Notes: generated from the letters alone by a model not told the origin. A stretch of DNA of 47,340 nt from JACPJP01 sp964650285 (GCA_964650285.1 CAZYSP010000008.1:1-47340); one strand, 5' to 3'; shown: positions 25,872 through 33,892, counted from the stretch's first letter. Translations and numbers: made by a program.

Positions 25872-26099
25872 TTATCCTGCAAGTCCTAATATCAGGATTG
25901 CAATAACCAAGCCGAAAATGACTATGGTTTCAGGAATTACTGTAAGGATTAAACCCTTACCAAATAGTTCTTCCTTTTCTGCCATTGCTCCTATAGCAGC
26001 AACTCCAATTGCCTTTTCAGCCCATGCTGCTGCAAAAGCACTGCTTGCTATAGCTAGTGCTGAGCTTAATGCCACTATTCCGGTTGTTAATTCCACCAT
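25872..26099 (-). CDS. atpK: A-type ATP synthase proteolipid subunit K (c)
   Basis: 75 residues forming one helical hairpin, so the ring subunit is the two-helix size rather than the four-helix form found in some archaea. The ion-binding Glu lies in helix 2 in VIPETIVIF. The Thr next to Glu resembles Na+-type c subunits, but helix 1 lacks the usual Gln, so the ion is undecided. GGAGG is 9 nt before the ATG and may be hidden in a small hairpin with the upstream mini-ORF. Confidence 0.9.
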   Translation of the reverse strand: MVELTTGIVALSSALAIASSAFAAAWAEKAIGVAAIGAMAEKEELFGKGLILTVIPETIVIFGLVIAILILGLAG

Positions 26100-26119
26100 T
26101 TTATCATACCTCCGAGTTT

Positions 26120-26167
26120 TTACGAGGAGACCAGAAAATACATAAGCATTTTCGCTGCCTCCATCAT
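26120..26167 (-). CDS. Possible 15-codon leader peptide before atpK
   Basis: An open frame from ATG 26167 (second ATG 26164) encodes a short partly hydrophobic peptide and stops at 26120-26122. The minus-strand TCTCC within it (26126-26130) can pair with the atpK Shine-Dalgarno GGAGG (26109-26113), giving a 5-bp hairpin around the stop codon. Translation of the mini-ORF would open the hairpin. Speculative. Confidence 0.3.
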   Translation of the reverse strand: MMEAAKMLMYFLVSS

Positions 26168-26361
26168 TTTATTTTTATTTAAAATTGTTTTATTATTTTT
26201 TATTTTTAAATTATAATTTCATTGTCTTAATTAATAATTATTATTTTGTTTTTAATTGATTGATTATTTTTATTGTTATTTATTTTTCCATTATTTAATT
26301 GAATTTTTTATTTTTATTAATATTATTTATTGAATTTTTATTATTGGAATTTCAAATTTTT
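26168..26361 (-). promoter_or_regulatory. A-rich leader between atpI and atpK
   Basis: About 190 nt whose transcript strand is built from AAT, AAA and TTA words with very few G or C. No gene is visible. It leads into the mini-ORF and atpK, and may be a 5' leader with an internal promoter for extra atpK mRNA. Confidence 0.4.
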
Positions 26362-28218
26362 TTATTGTTTTGCTCCAAATGGACTGTATTTTTTTGCGCC
26401 CCCATGGAAAAATTTTGTAAAAAACTCAACATAATGCAACCTCAATGAATGCAAAAAACTTCCGAGCATTCCAATCCCTATGTTTATTATATGCCCTAGA
26501 GCCAAGATAAGCACTCCAGCCAGTATCAAAAAGCCCCCTCCATGAAACATTTCTGCTGCCATCTCATTTATTACTTCTGCTAATTTAACAGATGACAAGC
26601 CAATTGCCATAAGCCTTGCATAGGATAATGTGTTGCTAAATATGCTTGGAAGCTCTATAAGCCCCCTGATGCCCTCCCCCTTTAATAACATAAACAGCGA
26701 TAAAAGGAAGAAAACAACTCCGACATAAATTGACAAAATTATTACCTTAAAATAAGACAATGCCAGCAGCATAACTCCTATCTCCAGCACTATCCACCCT
26801 CCTTTTGCATACAATGCTTTCATAAACCCATGTGATTTGAGCTCATTGACAAAACCAATTACTAAACCAAGATTTATATGCGCTATTCCTACAGCAATTG
26901 CTAAATACAGTAACTCGTTTATTTGATGCGACCTTGAAAGTATATGGGGAAGATGAAAACCAGCAATTTCCTCATAACCAAAAAACTCTCCAAACAACAA
27001 GCCAAAAAATATTGTTGCTAAAGATGCAAAAATCAGTATATTGAAGAAATTCTTTGCTTTTGGTATTCTTTTTTTCAGAATTATAAATAGAATAAGGGTA
27101 ACTAACCCATAACCAAAATCACCTAACATAAATCCAAACAACAAGGGGAATGTAAGAAAAACAAAAAATGTAGGGTCAATCTCCTTATAAGTTGGCATTG
27201 TATATAAGTTCATAAAGAACTCAAATGGTTCTACATATTTTTGATTCTTAAGCTTTACAGGAACTTTATCTGTTATCTTTGCTAATTCAGAATGTATAAA
27301 TACCTTATTTTTACTGGCTTTATTTAACCTATTAATTGTATTATTTAATTGCTTACTAGGAACCCAGCCTTTTATTAAAAAAGCGTCCTTTGTTACTGCA
27401 AATTTCAATGGTGCTTCTGCTTTCTCGAGTTCCTGGCTCAAAAACCCATCAGCAGTTATCAGAAATCCTTTATAATCCTGCCCCAGCTTTTCTATTTGTT
27501 TTTTAGTATTGTCTCTTCGATTTTCAAGCTTTTTGTATTCATTCTCTATTTTTATTAAATTCTCAGATGCAGTTCCTTTAAAATTGCTTATGTTTGCAAA
27601 ATTTACTGGAGAAAAACCAACCTCACGTAGTATAACCTGTGCATCTTCTTTGCTTTTTATATCAATAAACAGTGATATAATAGTCTTTTTTTCAACAACA
27701 CTTTCAAATAACTTAAGTTTATTTGTTATTTTTGATAGTTCTTCTTTTAGGTACACTATGCTGTTTTTATTTTTTACATAACCTGTAAAATAAGTTAATG
27801 ATTTGTAAGGTGTGAAAGCTTCAAGAGGAACATTAATATTTTTCAAAATTTCAAGTTCCTGCATTACTGCCTGGTTTTTTGATATAAGCTCCTCAATTTT
27901 CTTTAATTCCTCAAGGTTTTTGCTTACTTTGTCATTAAGCTTTTTTGTAGTCTGGCTTATTTCCAGTAATCCTTTTTTAAGTTTGAATTTATTCTCTTCT
28001 TTCTTAATGCCCAATGCCGTCATTAACGACCTTACTTTAACTATTATTTCAGAAAGTTTATTGGCACTTTCTAATGGGTTTCCTATGTCTGCTAAATCGG
28101 TTTTTGAATGCTCAACAATATGTAGTATCTTAAGCTTATGGAGTTCTTTAATAATATTCTCCTGCAGATTTTTTGACCCTGTTATTATGATTCTGTTCAT
28201 CTCATATGGTTCCAGCAT
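26362..28218 (-). CDS. atpI: A-type ATP synthase subunit I (a)
   Basis: 618 residues of the V-type 116-kDa/I family: an N-terminal cytosolic half with coiled coils (about 60-130 and 215-260) and a C-terminal half with about eight helices. The conserved arginine is in the late helix SYARLMAIGLSSVKLAEVIN. It forms the half-channels for the ion. It starts 1 nt after the atpH stop. Confidence 0.92.
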   Translation of the reverse strand: MLEPYEMNRIIITGSKNLQENIIKELHKLKILHIVEHSKTDLADIGNPLESANKLSEIIVKVRSLMTALGIKKEENKFKLKKGLLEISQTTKKLNDKVSKNLEELKKIEELISKNQAVMQELEILKNINVPLEAFTPYKSLTYFTGYVKNKNSIVYLKEELSKITNKLKLFESVVEKKTIISLFIDIKSKEDAQVILREVGFSPVNFANISNFKGTASENLIKIENEYKKLENRRDNTKKQIEKLGQDYKGFLITADGFLSQELEKAEAPLKFAVTKDAFLIKGWVPSKQLNNTINRLNKASKNKVFIHSELAKITDKVPVKLKNQKYVEPFEFFMNLYTMPTYKEIDPTFFVFLTFPLLFGFMLGDFGYGLVTLILFIILKKRIPKAKNFFNILIFASLATIFFGLLFGEFFGYEEIAGFHLPHILSRSHQINELLYLAIAVGIAHINLGLVIGFVNELKSHGFMKALYAKGGWIVLEIGVMLLALSYFKVIILSIYVGVVFFLLSLFMLLKGEGIRGLIELPSIFSNTLSYARLMAIGLSSVKLAEVINEMAAEMFHGGGFLILAGVLILALGHIINIGIGMLGSFLHSLRLHYVEFFTKFFHGGAKKYSPFGAKQ

Positions 28219-28219
28219 T

Positions 28220-28561
28220 TTATATCATTTCCTCAAATTTCTTCAGGACAAACTCAATAGCTTTATTGGTATTTTTTTTTGATTTTGCCTTTATTTGCCC
28301 TACTACTTTTTTATTTTCCTCCAATTTCTCGTTCTTTATAGACTTGGCTTGGTCCCTAAAATCCATAAACTTTTTTTCCTGCACTTCAATTATTTCGTGT
28401 TTTTTTGTAGCCAACAACTTTGAAGAATTCCTTGCTGCTTCCTGCAGCATTTCTTCTTTCCTTCTTTTAGCTCTTTCTATTATCTCTTCTGCTTTTTTTT
28501 CAGAATCCCTGATCTCACTCAAAATCTCAGTTTCTTTTGAATTTACCGGCATTGTCATCAT
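28220..28561 (-). CDS. atpH: A-type ATP synthase subunit H
   Basis: 113 residues, nearly one coiled coil with Glu/Lys-rich heptads, as in the H (G-like) peripheral-stalk subunit. It is the first gene of the operon. AAAGG lies just before the paired ATGs, and an ATTTATTTAAG box lies upstream. Confidence 0.82.
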   Translation of the reverse strand: MMTMPVNSKETEILSEIRDSEKKAEEIIERAKRRKEEMLQEAARNSSKLLATKKHEIIEVQEKKFMDFRDQAKSIKNEKLEENKKVVGQIKAKSKKNTNKAIEFVLKKFEEMI

Positions 28562-28598
28562 CCTTTGTGCATACTTAAATAAATGTGTTTGGAAAATA

Positions 28599-29483
28599 TC
28601 AATAATTTAATTTATTTTCTATTTTCAGCGTTACCATCCAGTCCATTAGCACCTCGCTTATTGCTATAAGATTTTGCCTTATACGCACCATATTATTGCT
28701 TTTGAAGTCCTGGACATCTGGTTTTTTAATTGACGCAACAACCTTTGCAAACTGCATTGCATGTTTTTGGTCAAGTTTCAAGATGTCTTGCAAAATATTT
28801 TGCAAAATTTCTATAGGTTCGGAAACTTCATCAAGGAATTTCTTGTCGCTTTCACCTAAGAATATAAGGCTATCCACCATTCCCTCTAATTCTTTAGATA
28901 TTAGGGAGATATAGTAAAGCTCTATATTATTTATTTTTGTAGTTTTACCAAAGGTTAAAGTGCCTATAACAGCCTTATCTATGAGCATTTTGCTCCTGTC
29001 AATTTCATCCTCATACCTTTCAATTAGGTTTTTCTCATAGTTTTTGCACATCACTATTATCATATTCTTTATTTTCCTTACCATTGTCTTTAATAAGGAG
29101 CTTGGATCTGCAATACTAACAGTGCCGTCACAACTAATCTGTTTTTTATCAATCTCGACAGACTCTAAGCTTAGCAGCCTTTTTTGGTCTAATAGTTTGG
29201 TGAAATCCATCTCTTTGTCCATATTTATCTCAAACGAAGCAACAGGATTAATGTAAGAAGCTACAACCAATCTATGTATTACCTCTGGTTCATATTCGCT
29301 AATATTAAATCTCAGGTGTTTTGGCTTTTTTTCTATTATCTGCGGAGACACAGTCATAGAGCCATCGCTGTTGAAATCTATACTTACCTTAGACTGGGAA
29401 CTTATATGGTGCTCTTTACACCAAGAAGTAGGCAAATAAACGTAATGCATGTCCCCTGTTCTCTGTATATTTCTTATTTCCAT
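28599..29483 (-). CDS. AbrB-like and PhoU-like domain regulator
   Basis: 294 residues. The first 48 form a SpoVT/AbrB-like swapped-hairpin domain (GDMHYVYLPTSWCKEHHI and SKVSIDFNSDGSMTVSP). The rest is helical and resembles the PhoU bundle. Archaeal proteins of this kind are annotated as phosphate uptake regulators, but no pst genes are nearby. It lies directly upstream of the ATP synthase operon on the same strand, so control of energy genes is possible (inference). Confidence 0.75.
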   Translation of the reverse strand: MEIRNIQRTGDMHYVYLPTSWCKEHHISSQSKVSIDFNSDGSMTVSPQIIEKKPKHLRFNISEYEPEVIHRLVVASYINPVASFEINMDKEMDFTKLLDQKRLLSLESVEIDKKQISCDGTVSIADPSSLLKTMVRKIKNMIIVMCKNYEKNLIERYEDEIDRSKMLIDKAVIGTLTFGKTTKINNIELYYISLISKELEGMVDSLIFLGESDKKFLDEVSEPIEILQNILQDILKLDQKHAMQFAKVVASIKKPDVQDFKSNNMVRIRQNLIAISEVLMDWMVTLKIENKLNY

Positions 29484-29570
29484 CTATATAGTATGTATTT
29501 AGTTGCTATTTATAAATATTTTGGTTTATATATTCAAATACATTTTTAATGTTGAAAAACATAAATTACA

Positions 29571-29592
29571 AGAAAAAGATTTTTATATATGC
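29571..29592 (+). promoter_or_regulatory. BRE/TATA promoter of the CBS gene
   Basis: AGAAAAAGATTTTTATATATGC is a clear BRE/TATA; the distance to ATG 29611 fits a leaderless or nearly leaderless transcript. Confidence 0.65.
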
Positions 29593-29610
29593 TCTATTTA
29601 ATGTTTTATT

Positions 29611-30021
29611 ATGCAGGTAAAGGGAATAATGCATAGTGTAACTAAAGTTCTTTCTGACACTACTATATCTGAGGCTGCGAGAATAATGGACAAAAAATCA
29701 ATTGGTTCTGTTTTAATTGAAGAGGATAGTAAAATTATCGGCATAATGACAGAGAGGGATATTTTGCGAAAAATAGTTGCAAAAGGAAGAAATCCTGATG
29801 AAACAAAAGTAAAGGATATCATGAATCAACCCATAATAACCATAGGTATAAATGAAGATGTGATGGAAGCCAGCAGGAAGATGGATGAGCACAAGATACG
29901 AAGATTAATAGTTACTGAAAATGATAAAATTGTTGGCAAGATAACAGCAAACAGCATAGCCAGAAACCTTAAATATGCATTGGCTAGAGATACTTCTTTT
30001 TATACAAGACCTGAATACTGA
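29611..30021 (+). CDS. CBS-domain protein
   Basis: 136 residues consisting of two CBS motifs (about 8-60 and 70-125) with SIGSVLIEEDSKIIGIMTERDIL and the matching HKIRRLIVTENDKIVGKIT. Such proteins sense adenine nucleotides or similar ligands. There is no effector domain. It is followed by tRNA-Arg on the same strand. Confidence 0.88.
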   Translation: MQVKGIMHSVTKVLSDTTISEAARIMDKKSIGSVLIEEDSKIIGIMTERDILRKIVAKGRNPDETKVKDIMNQPIITIGINEDVMEASRKMDEHKIRRLIVTENDKIVGKITANSIARNLKYALARDTSFYTRPEY

Positions 30022-30026
30022 AAAAT

Positions 30027-30045
30027 AAAAACATTTATTATATGC
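30027..30045 (+). promoter_or_regulatory. Promoter of tRNA-Arg
   Basis: AAAAACATTTATTATATGC matches the BRE/TATA used elsewhere in the window and ends about 25 nt before the tRNA 5' end. Confidence 0.6.
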
Positions 30046-30069
30046 AAATTAATCTTTCTGTATTAATAT

Positions 30070-30157
30070 GCGCCAGTAGCTCAGCTTGGATATTCTAAAC
30101 CAAAAAGAGCGAAAGGTTCCTAACCTTTAGGTCCGGAGTTCGAATCTTCGCTGGCGC
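30070..30157 (+). tRNA. tRNA-Arg(CCT) with a 14-nt insertion in the D loop
   Basis: The acceptor GCGCCAG pairs with CTGGCGC. The anticodon arm is AAAGG-TTCCTAA-CCTTT with anticodon CCT. The T arm is CGGAG-TTCGAAT-CTTCG. The D stem GCTC/GAGC is separated by the normal loop AGCTTGGATA plus about 14 extra nt (about 30093-30106). Removing these leaves a standard 74-nt tRNA. A TTCT in the insertion can pair with AGAG at its 3' edge, as in a relaxed bulge-helix-bulge splice site. CCA is not encoded. Confidence 0.85.
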
Positions 30158-30172
30158 GCTTATATTATTAAA

Positions 30173-31033
30173 ATGGCCATAACATCAGGAATTATTTTCG
30201 GAATTATTGCAATGCTTGGCTGGGGAGTTGCTGATTTTTTTGCTGCAAAAGCTGTTAGAAAAAGCAGCATTTTAAAAACCTTTTTTTGGGCCCAGACAAC
30301 TGGCATGATTGTAATTTTTATTATATTTTCATTGTTTTTTAGATTTCCAGTTGTTTCATTTTCCAGTATAATCCTGCTATTAATTTCAGCTCTCCTTGGA
30401 GTTATTTCCCTGTTAGCGTTCTATAAAGGTCTGCAAATTGGGACCATTTCCATTGTCAGTCCTGTTGCTTCTGCTTGGGCAGTTATCGTAGTGCTTTTGA
30501 GCATGGTCTTTCTTGATGAGGCATTAACAGCATTGCAAACTGCAGGTATAAGCCTGGCTATTATTGGGGGTATTTTAGCATCTTTTAGGTATCATGATCT
30601 AATAAGATTAAAACTAAGAAAAATTGCAAGAGGTGTGGAATATGGCTTGATTGCAATGCTTGGCTGGGGCATCATGTTTACTCTTATTGGCATCTTAGTG
30701 TCCAAATTAGGGTGGTTTTTTCCAATGATGTTTATCAATGTACTTGGTGTTTTGTATGTATTGACTTATTCCAGTATAGCAAAGAAGAATGTTTCCTTTC
30801 CTAAAAATGCAGCATTAGTCATAGTTTTGGCGGGCATTTTACAGGCAATTGCTTTTTTAGCTTTTGGGGCTGGCGTAAATTCCGAATATGTCGCAATAGT
30901 TGCTCCAGTTGCTGCATCTTTTCCAGCAGTAACAATAATCTTAGCAAGAATATTCTTTAAAGAAATTTTGGAATTAAATCAGAAAATTGGCATAATTTCT
31001 GTTTTAGTTGGATTGGTTTTGTTATCTATTTAA
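30173..31033 (+). CDS. EamA/DMT family transporter
   Basis: 286 residues with ten membrane helices as two EamA repeats; each half begins with the similar AMLGWG stretch (near 12-18 and 160-166). The family exports metabolites such as amino acids; the substrate is unknown. It starts 15 nt after tRNA-Arg and overlaps the convergent gatE by 8 nt. Confidence 0.85.
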   Translation: MAITSGIIFGIIAMLGWGVADFFAAKAVRKSSILKTFFWAQTTGMIVIFIIFSLFFRFPVVSFSSIILLLISALLGVISLLAFYKGLQIGTISIVSPVASAWAVIVVLLSMVFLDEALTALQTAGISLAIIGGILASFRYHDLIRLKLRKIARGVEYGLIAMLGWGIMFTLIGILVSKLGWFFPMMFINVLGVLYVLTYSSIAKKNVSFPKNAALVIVLAGILQAIAFLAFGAGVNSEYVAIVAPVAASFPAVTIILARIFFKEILELNQKIGIISVLVGLVLLSI

Positions 31034-32456
31034 GGTATTTCCTCAACAATTCCATAACTTTTTTACCGTCTATTTTGCCCCTATACTTTCCCATAAGAAT
31101 TCCCATATAGGCTCCTATGTTCAATCCTTTCTTTTTGTTTATTAATTCTTTTATCTCCTTTTCTATTGCTTTTTCTGAAATTGCTGCAAATTCTTCTAAC
31201 TTGATTTTCTCATTCTTTATTTTCTTAAGCAATAAATCAATAAGTGCTTCTTTTGTTATCTTTCCCTTGTTTAAATAATCCAGAACTTCCTCAAAATCTT
31301 CATGTTTTAATTTAGAAATATCGTGTTTAAACCTTGTTTTGATTTCTTTGGGAATATTGACTAATGTATGGGCAATTAGCTGCGGTTCAATTTTATTGTA
31401 TTTTTTAATTAATGATTCAAAAATAGTATTGTGGATTAATTCTCTTGCCAGTTCTTTAGTAATCTTGTATTTCTTTTCAAATTCTTCTTCTTTATGTTTC
31501 AATAGTTTTGGAAGCTGTTTTCTTAATTTTTCAATATAATCTTTTTCTATCCTAACAGTCAAAACATCAGTTTCAGGATATAATCTATCAGCTCCCGGCA
31601 TTGGCCTTAAGAAAGAGGTTGTAAAATCAGGCTCTGCTTTTCTGACTTCTTGTTTTAGTTTCTTGTTTTGCTTTATTGCATTTGATTGTCTATGTATTTC
31701 ATAACTAATAACTTTTGGAATACTTCTTAAATCCTGAAAACCTTTTATTTCGGTTCTTGCGCCCTTTTTTATAGAAACATTCACATCCTGCCTTATTGTC
31801 CCTAAACCTCTTTTTACACCAACACTTCTTAAAACCATTCCTATATAAGATGCTACTTCCCTGGCATGCTCATTATTCTTAATGTCTGAGCTGGTAGCTA
31901 TTTCTATTAATGGAATTCCTAATCTATCTAATCTGTATTTAACAAAATCCTTTCCATCTTCTAATTTCTGAGCTGCTTCCTCTTCTAAACAAATTGTTGG
32001 TATTTTGACTTTGCCTAAAGAAGTTTCAATAAAACCATCTTGCGCAACCAAAGCAGTCCTTTGAAAACCAGCAACATTACTTCCATCTACAACAGTTTTT
32101 CTCATTACTCGGATCTCATCAACTATTTTTGCATTTAATAATAAGGAAACTTTTAATGTCGTTTCTAAAGCATGTTTATTCAGCTCATGTGGTGGTTCTT
32201 CATCATATTCAACCATGCATGTATCTGCTGAATCACATTCATAAATGAACTTCTTGCCTTTCTCCATCTCATGCCTTGCAGCAATATCTATTTGGCCAGT
32301 TTCTCCGGCTACAGCTCTTAACCTTCTTTCAAACTTTACATCTGGTTCTTGGTCAGAATTTAAAGTAAGACAATTACAGAACAGTTTCTTGCCTTCTAAT
32401 TGCTGGTGAATCTCAAGACCGCATTTAAAGCCTAGTTTTTGGTAATCCAGTTCCAT
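31026..32456 (-). CDS. gatE: Glu-tRNA(Gln) amidotransferase subunit E, short form
   Basis: 476 residues. The start FKCGLEIHQQLEGKKLFCNC and RRLRAVAGETGQID, and later FLRPMPGADRLYPETDV, are GatE wordings. With GatD it turns Glu-tRNA(Gln) into Gln-tRNA(Gln). Typical archaeal GatE is about 600-630 residues because of an AspRS-like (GAD) insertion before the RPMPG motif. Here the sequence runs straight from VRKAEPDFTTS to that motif, so the insertion is missing. The C-terminal helical and YqeY-like tail is present. An A-rich leader precedes the ATG. Confidence 0.85.
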   Translation of the reverse strand: MELDYQKLGFKCGLEIHQQLEGKKLFCNCLTLNSDQEPDVKFERRLRAVAGETGQIDIAARHEMEKGKKFIYECDSADTCMVEYDEEPPHELNKHALETTLKVSLLLNAKIVDEIRVMRKTVVDGSNVAGFQRTALVAQDGFIETSLGKVKIPTICLEEEAAQKLEDGKDFVKYRLDRLGIPLIEIATSSDIKNNEHAREVASYIGMVLRSVGVKRGLGTIRQDVNVSIKKGARTEIKGFQDLRSIPKVISYEIHRQSNAIKQNKKLKQEVRKAEPDFTTSFLRPMPGADRLYPETDVLTVRIEKDYIEKLRKQLPKLLKHKEEEFEKKYKITKELARELIHNTIFESLIKKYNKIEPQLIAHTLVNIPKEIKTRFKHDISKLKHEDFEEVLDYLNKGKITKEALIDLLLKKIKNEKIKLEEFAAISEKAIEKEIKELINKKKGLNIGAYMGILMGKYRGKIDGKKVMELLRKYLK

Positions 32457-32607
32457 TTTTTAAAATTCAATATAATTATCTTAATTTAAAATATTATTTT
32501 TTTATTGGTTTATTTATTTGTTGTTTTAATTCATTATTGTTTAAATAGGTTTTGGAAACTAATGAAGTTGGTGTAAAAAATTGTATTTTTGAGTAAATTT
32601 GTTTTCC

Positions 32608-32820
32608 GCTGGGTTTTTGTTTTAGTAAGCACTGGACATTGTTTATATTGCACTGGACATTTGCGCATAGCATATATAAACTAGTTTTACTCTAAAATCA
32701 AAGAAAAAAGTGGCCAAGAATGGCCTAAAGCGCTGGACTTAAAATACAGTTAACATCGACCCCGATGTCACGCGGGTTCAAATGTCAACTACGGAAGTTA
32801 CTGAAACTCCCGTCCCCGGC
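32608..32820 (+). tRNA. Interrupted or decayed tRNA-Leu(TAA)
   Basis: From 32711 the sequence reads as a class II tRNA-Leu: TGGCC, anticodon loop CTTAAAA, a variable arm with ACATCG/CGATGT, and GCGGG-TTCAAAT. Then about 25 extra nt (32784-32808) precede CCCGT and the acceptor CCCCGGC. The 5' acceptor strand is missing from its usual place. GCTGGG at 32608-32613 plus G32710 would pair with CCCCGGC (one G-U), implying a 96-nt insert at position 6/7 whose ends (TTTTTGTTTT and AAAGAAAAAA) are also complementary. Mismatches in the D and anticodon stems leave open a pseudogene. Confidence 0.45.
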
Positions 32821-32951
32821 GCCGTAAAAGAAGAAATATCAATAAAACCTATACAAATCCCTAGTTGTGCTTGCCATATAGCAGTATACAAATTACATAT
32901 ACAGGAAATCCAAAACTATAAATACAACCATTCCTATAAAAATAATCAACG

Positions 32952-33128
32952 TTGGGGTGGAAAATTTACTCTAATTCTAAGAAGAAACCAATAGCAATTA
33001 TCTTAATTATTGTCCTAGTATTAAACATAACATTATTTGCCCTTAATAGAATAAATTGGTTCTGGTTTTGGATTATAATAATCTTGATAGCAGTTATAGC
33101 ATACAAGATAATGCCAAAGTTGAAGTAA
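32952..33128 (+). CDS. Small two-helix membrane protein (58 aa)
   Basis: A frame starting with TTG 32952 and ending at TAA 33126-33128 encodes a basic N-terminus (KKKP at about 10-13) and two hydrophobic helices (about 14-31 and 36-52), the second beginning with WFWFW. The opposite strand also has an open frame there, but this one has the better positive-inside pattern. The start codon is uncertain. Function unknown. Confidence 0.4.
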   Translation: MGWKIYSNSKKKPIAIILIIVLVLNITLFALNRINWFWFWIIIILIAVIAYKIMPKLK

Positions 33129-33200
33129 ATGGATATTGAATTTAACACAATTACTCCAGATTAAATAAATGCAAAATAAATAAAAAATAAGAAATAGAAT

Positions 33201-33347
33201 TTACGCCTTACCTAAGATTCTAAACACTTTTGTTCCGCATTTAGGACATTCACCTTTCATTGCCTTCATCTTGTTCTTCATAACAATTTCTTTGCCATTC
33301 TTGATTTCAACCTGCTTTTTACATTTCATACATCTTCCTTTTGCCAT
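33201..33347 (-). CDS. DUF5679-type zinc ribbon protein (48 aa)
   Basis: A 48-residue protein with CMKC at 6-9 and CPKCG at 34-38 and the ending GTKVFRILGKA, matching the small DUF5679 zinc ribbon family common in DPANN archaea. GGTGG lies 7 nt before the ATG and a strong TATA lies at 33401-33408. Role unknown, probably nucleic-acid or ribosome related. Confidence 0.75.
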   Translation of the reverse strand: MAKGRCMKCKKQVEIKNGKEIVMKNKMKAMKGECPKCGTKVFRILGKA

Positions 33348-33400
33348 TTTAAATCCACCTCATGATTATTTAATATTTTATGAATAAAATCAGTATATAG

Positions 33401-33420
33401 TATATAAATGTTTTTAAATT
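33401..33420 (-). promoter_or_regulatory. Promoter of the DUF5679 gene
   Basis: On the minus strand TTTAAAAACATTTATATA is a consensus BRE/TATA. The predicted start of transcription leaves a leader of about 25 nt containing the Shine-Dalgarno AGGTGG at 33355-33360. Confidence 0.6.
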
Positions 33421-33524
33421 TCGGGGTTTGGACATAAATTAGCCTTTGAAAGTGCAAAGTTCGTGGAATGGGTGTTAAACGAACTTAAAGAAAGACTCAA
33501 ATATGATAACGATCAAAATTATTA

Positions 33525-33541
33525 CCGAAATATTTATATGC
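33525..33541 (+). promoter_or_regulatory. Promoter of the 110-residue gene
   Basis: CCGAAATATTTATATGC is a near-ideal BRE/TATA, 16 nt from its 3' edge to ATG 33557, so the transcript should be leaderless. Confidence 0.65.
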
Positions 33542-33556
33542 TATCCTATAGTTACA

Positions 33557-33889
33557 ATGAATATGGAAATAGATGACTCAATTCCTACCCTGAAAGAAGT
33601 TGTAGAAGGATTTAGGAATTACATTAAGGAAGAAAAGACTACTGGAACTTTTGTAGAAGGACTTAATAAGGGTATTGATGATGCTTTATTATTAGTAGCA
33701 ACTGAAGAAGATATGACTTTTTTTATGAAGGAGCGTATGGGAGAATTAAGGTATACTCCACAAACTTCCGATGGAAAAAAAAGCGAGACAAACTATCAGG
33801 CTGGGTATGATAAAGGATTGTATGCAACAGTTGAAATTTTAACTGGAGTTGAACGAGTTGAAATTGAGAAATCTTCTCCTAATGAATAG
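33557..33889 (+). CDS. Small acidic protein of unknown function (110 aa)
   Basis: A soluble, acidic protein starting MNMEIDDSIP, with no cysteine or membrane segment. The motif YQAGYDKGLYATVEILTG near 85-102 looks like a conserved helix. I chose ATG 33557 because of the promoter at 33525-33541; a longer frame from 33503 would begin inside it. No family is recognised. It converges with the HAD gene, 3 nt apart. Confidence 0.6.
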   Translation: MNMEIDDSIPTLKEVVEGFRNYIKEEKTTGTFVEGLNKGIDDALLLVATEEDMTFFMKERMGELRYTPQTSDGKKSETNYQAGYDKGLYATVEILTGVERVEIEKSSPNE

Positions 33890-33892
33890 ATT

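Noticed and set aside
26168..26361. AT-rich repeats between atpI and atpK as a CRISPR array or origin
   Set aside because: There is no repeat unit of constant length or spacer pattern and no initiator gene nearby; it is low-complexity sequence.
29274..29549. Plus-strand 91-residue frame over the AbrB/PhoU gene start
   Set aside because: It is antisense to a gene with recognisable domains and has no promoter or family match.
32782..32994. Open frame on the plus strand overlapping the tRNA-Leu-like region
   Set aside because: It begins inside the T loop of the tRNA-like sequence and has no coherent domain; the later 58-residue frame is a better candidate.
32966..33148. Hydrophobic 60-residue frame on the minus strand
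   Set aside because: It is the reverse complement of the plus-strand membrane frame; it lacks a basic flank and a promoter.
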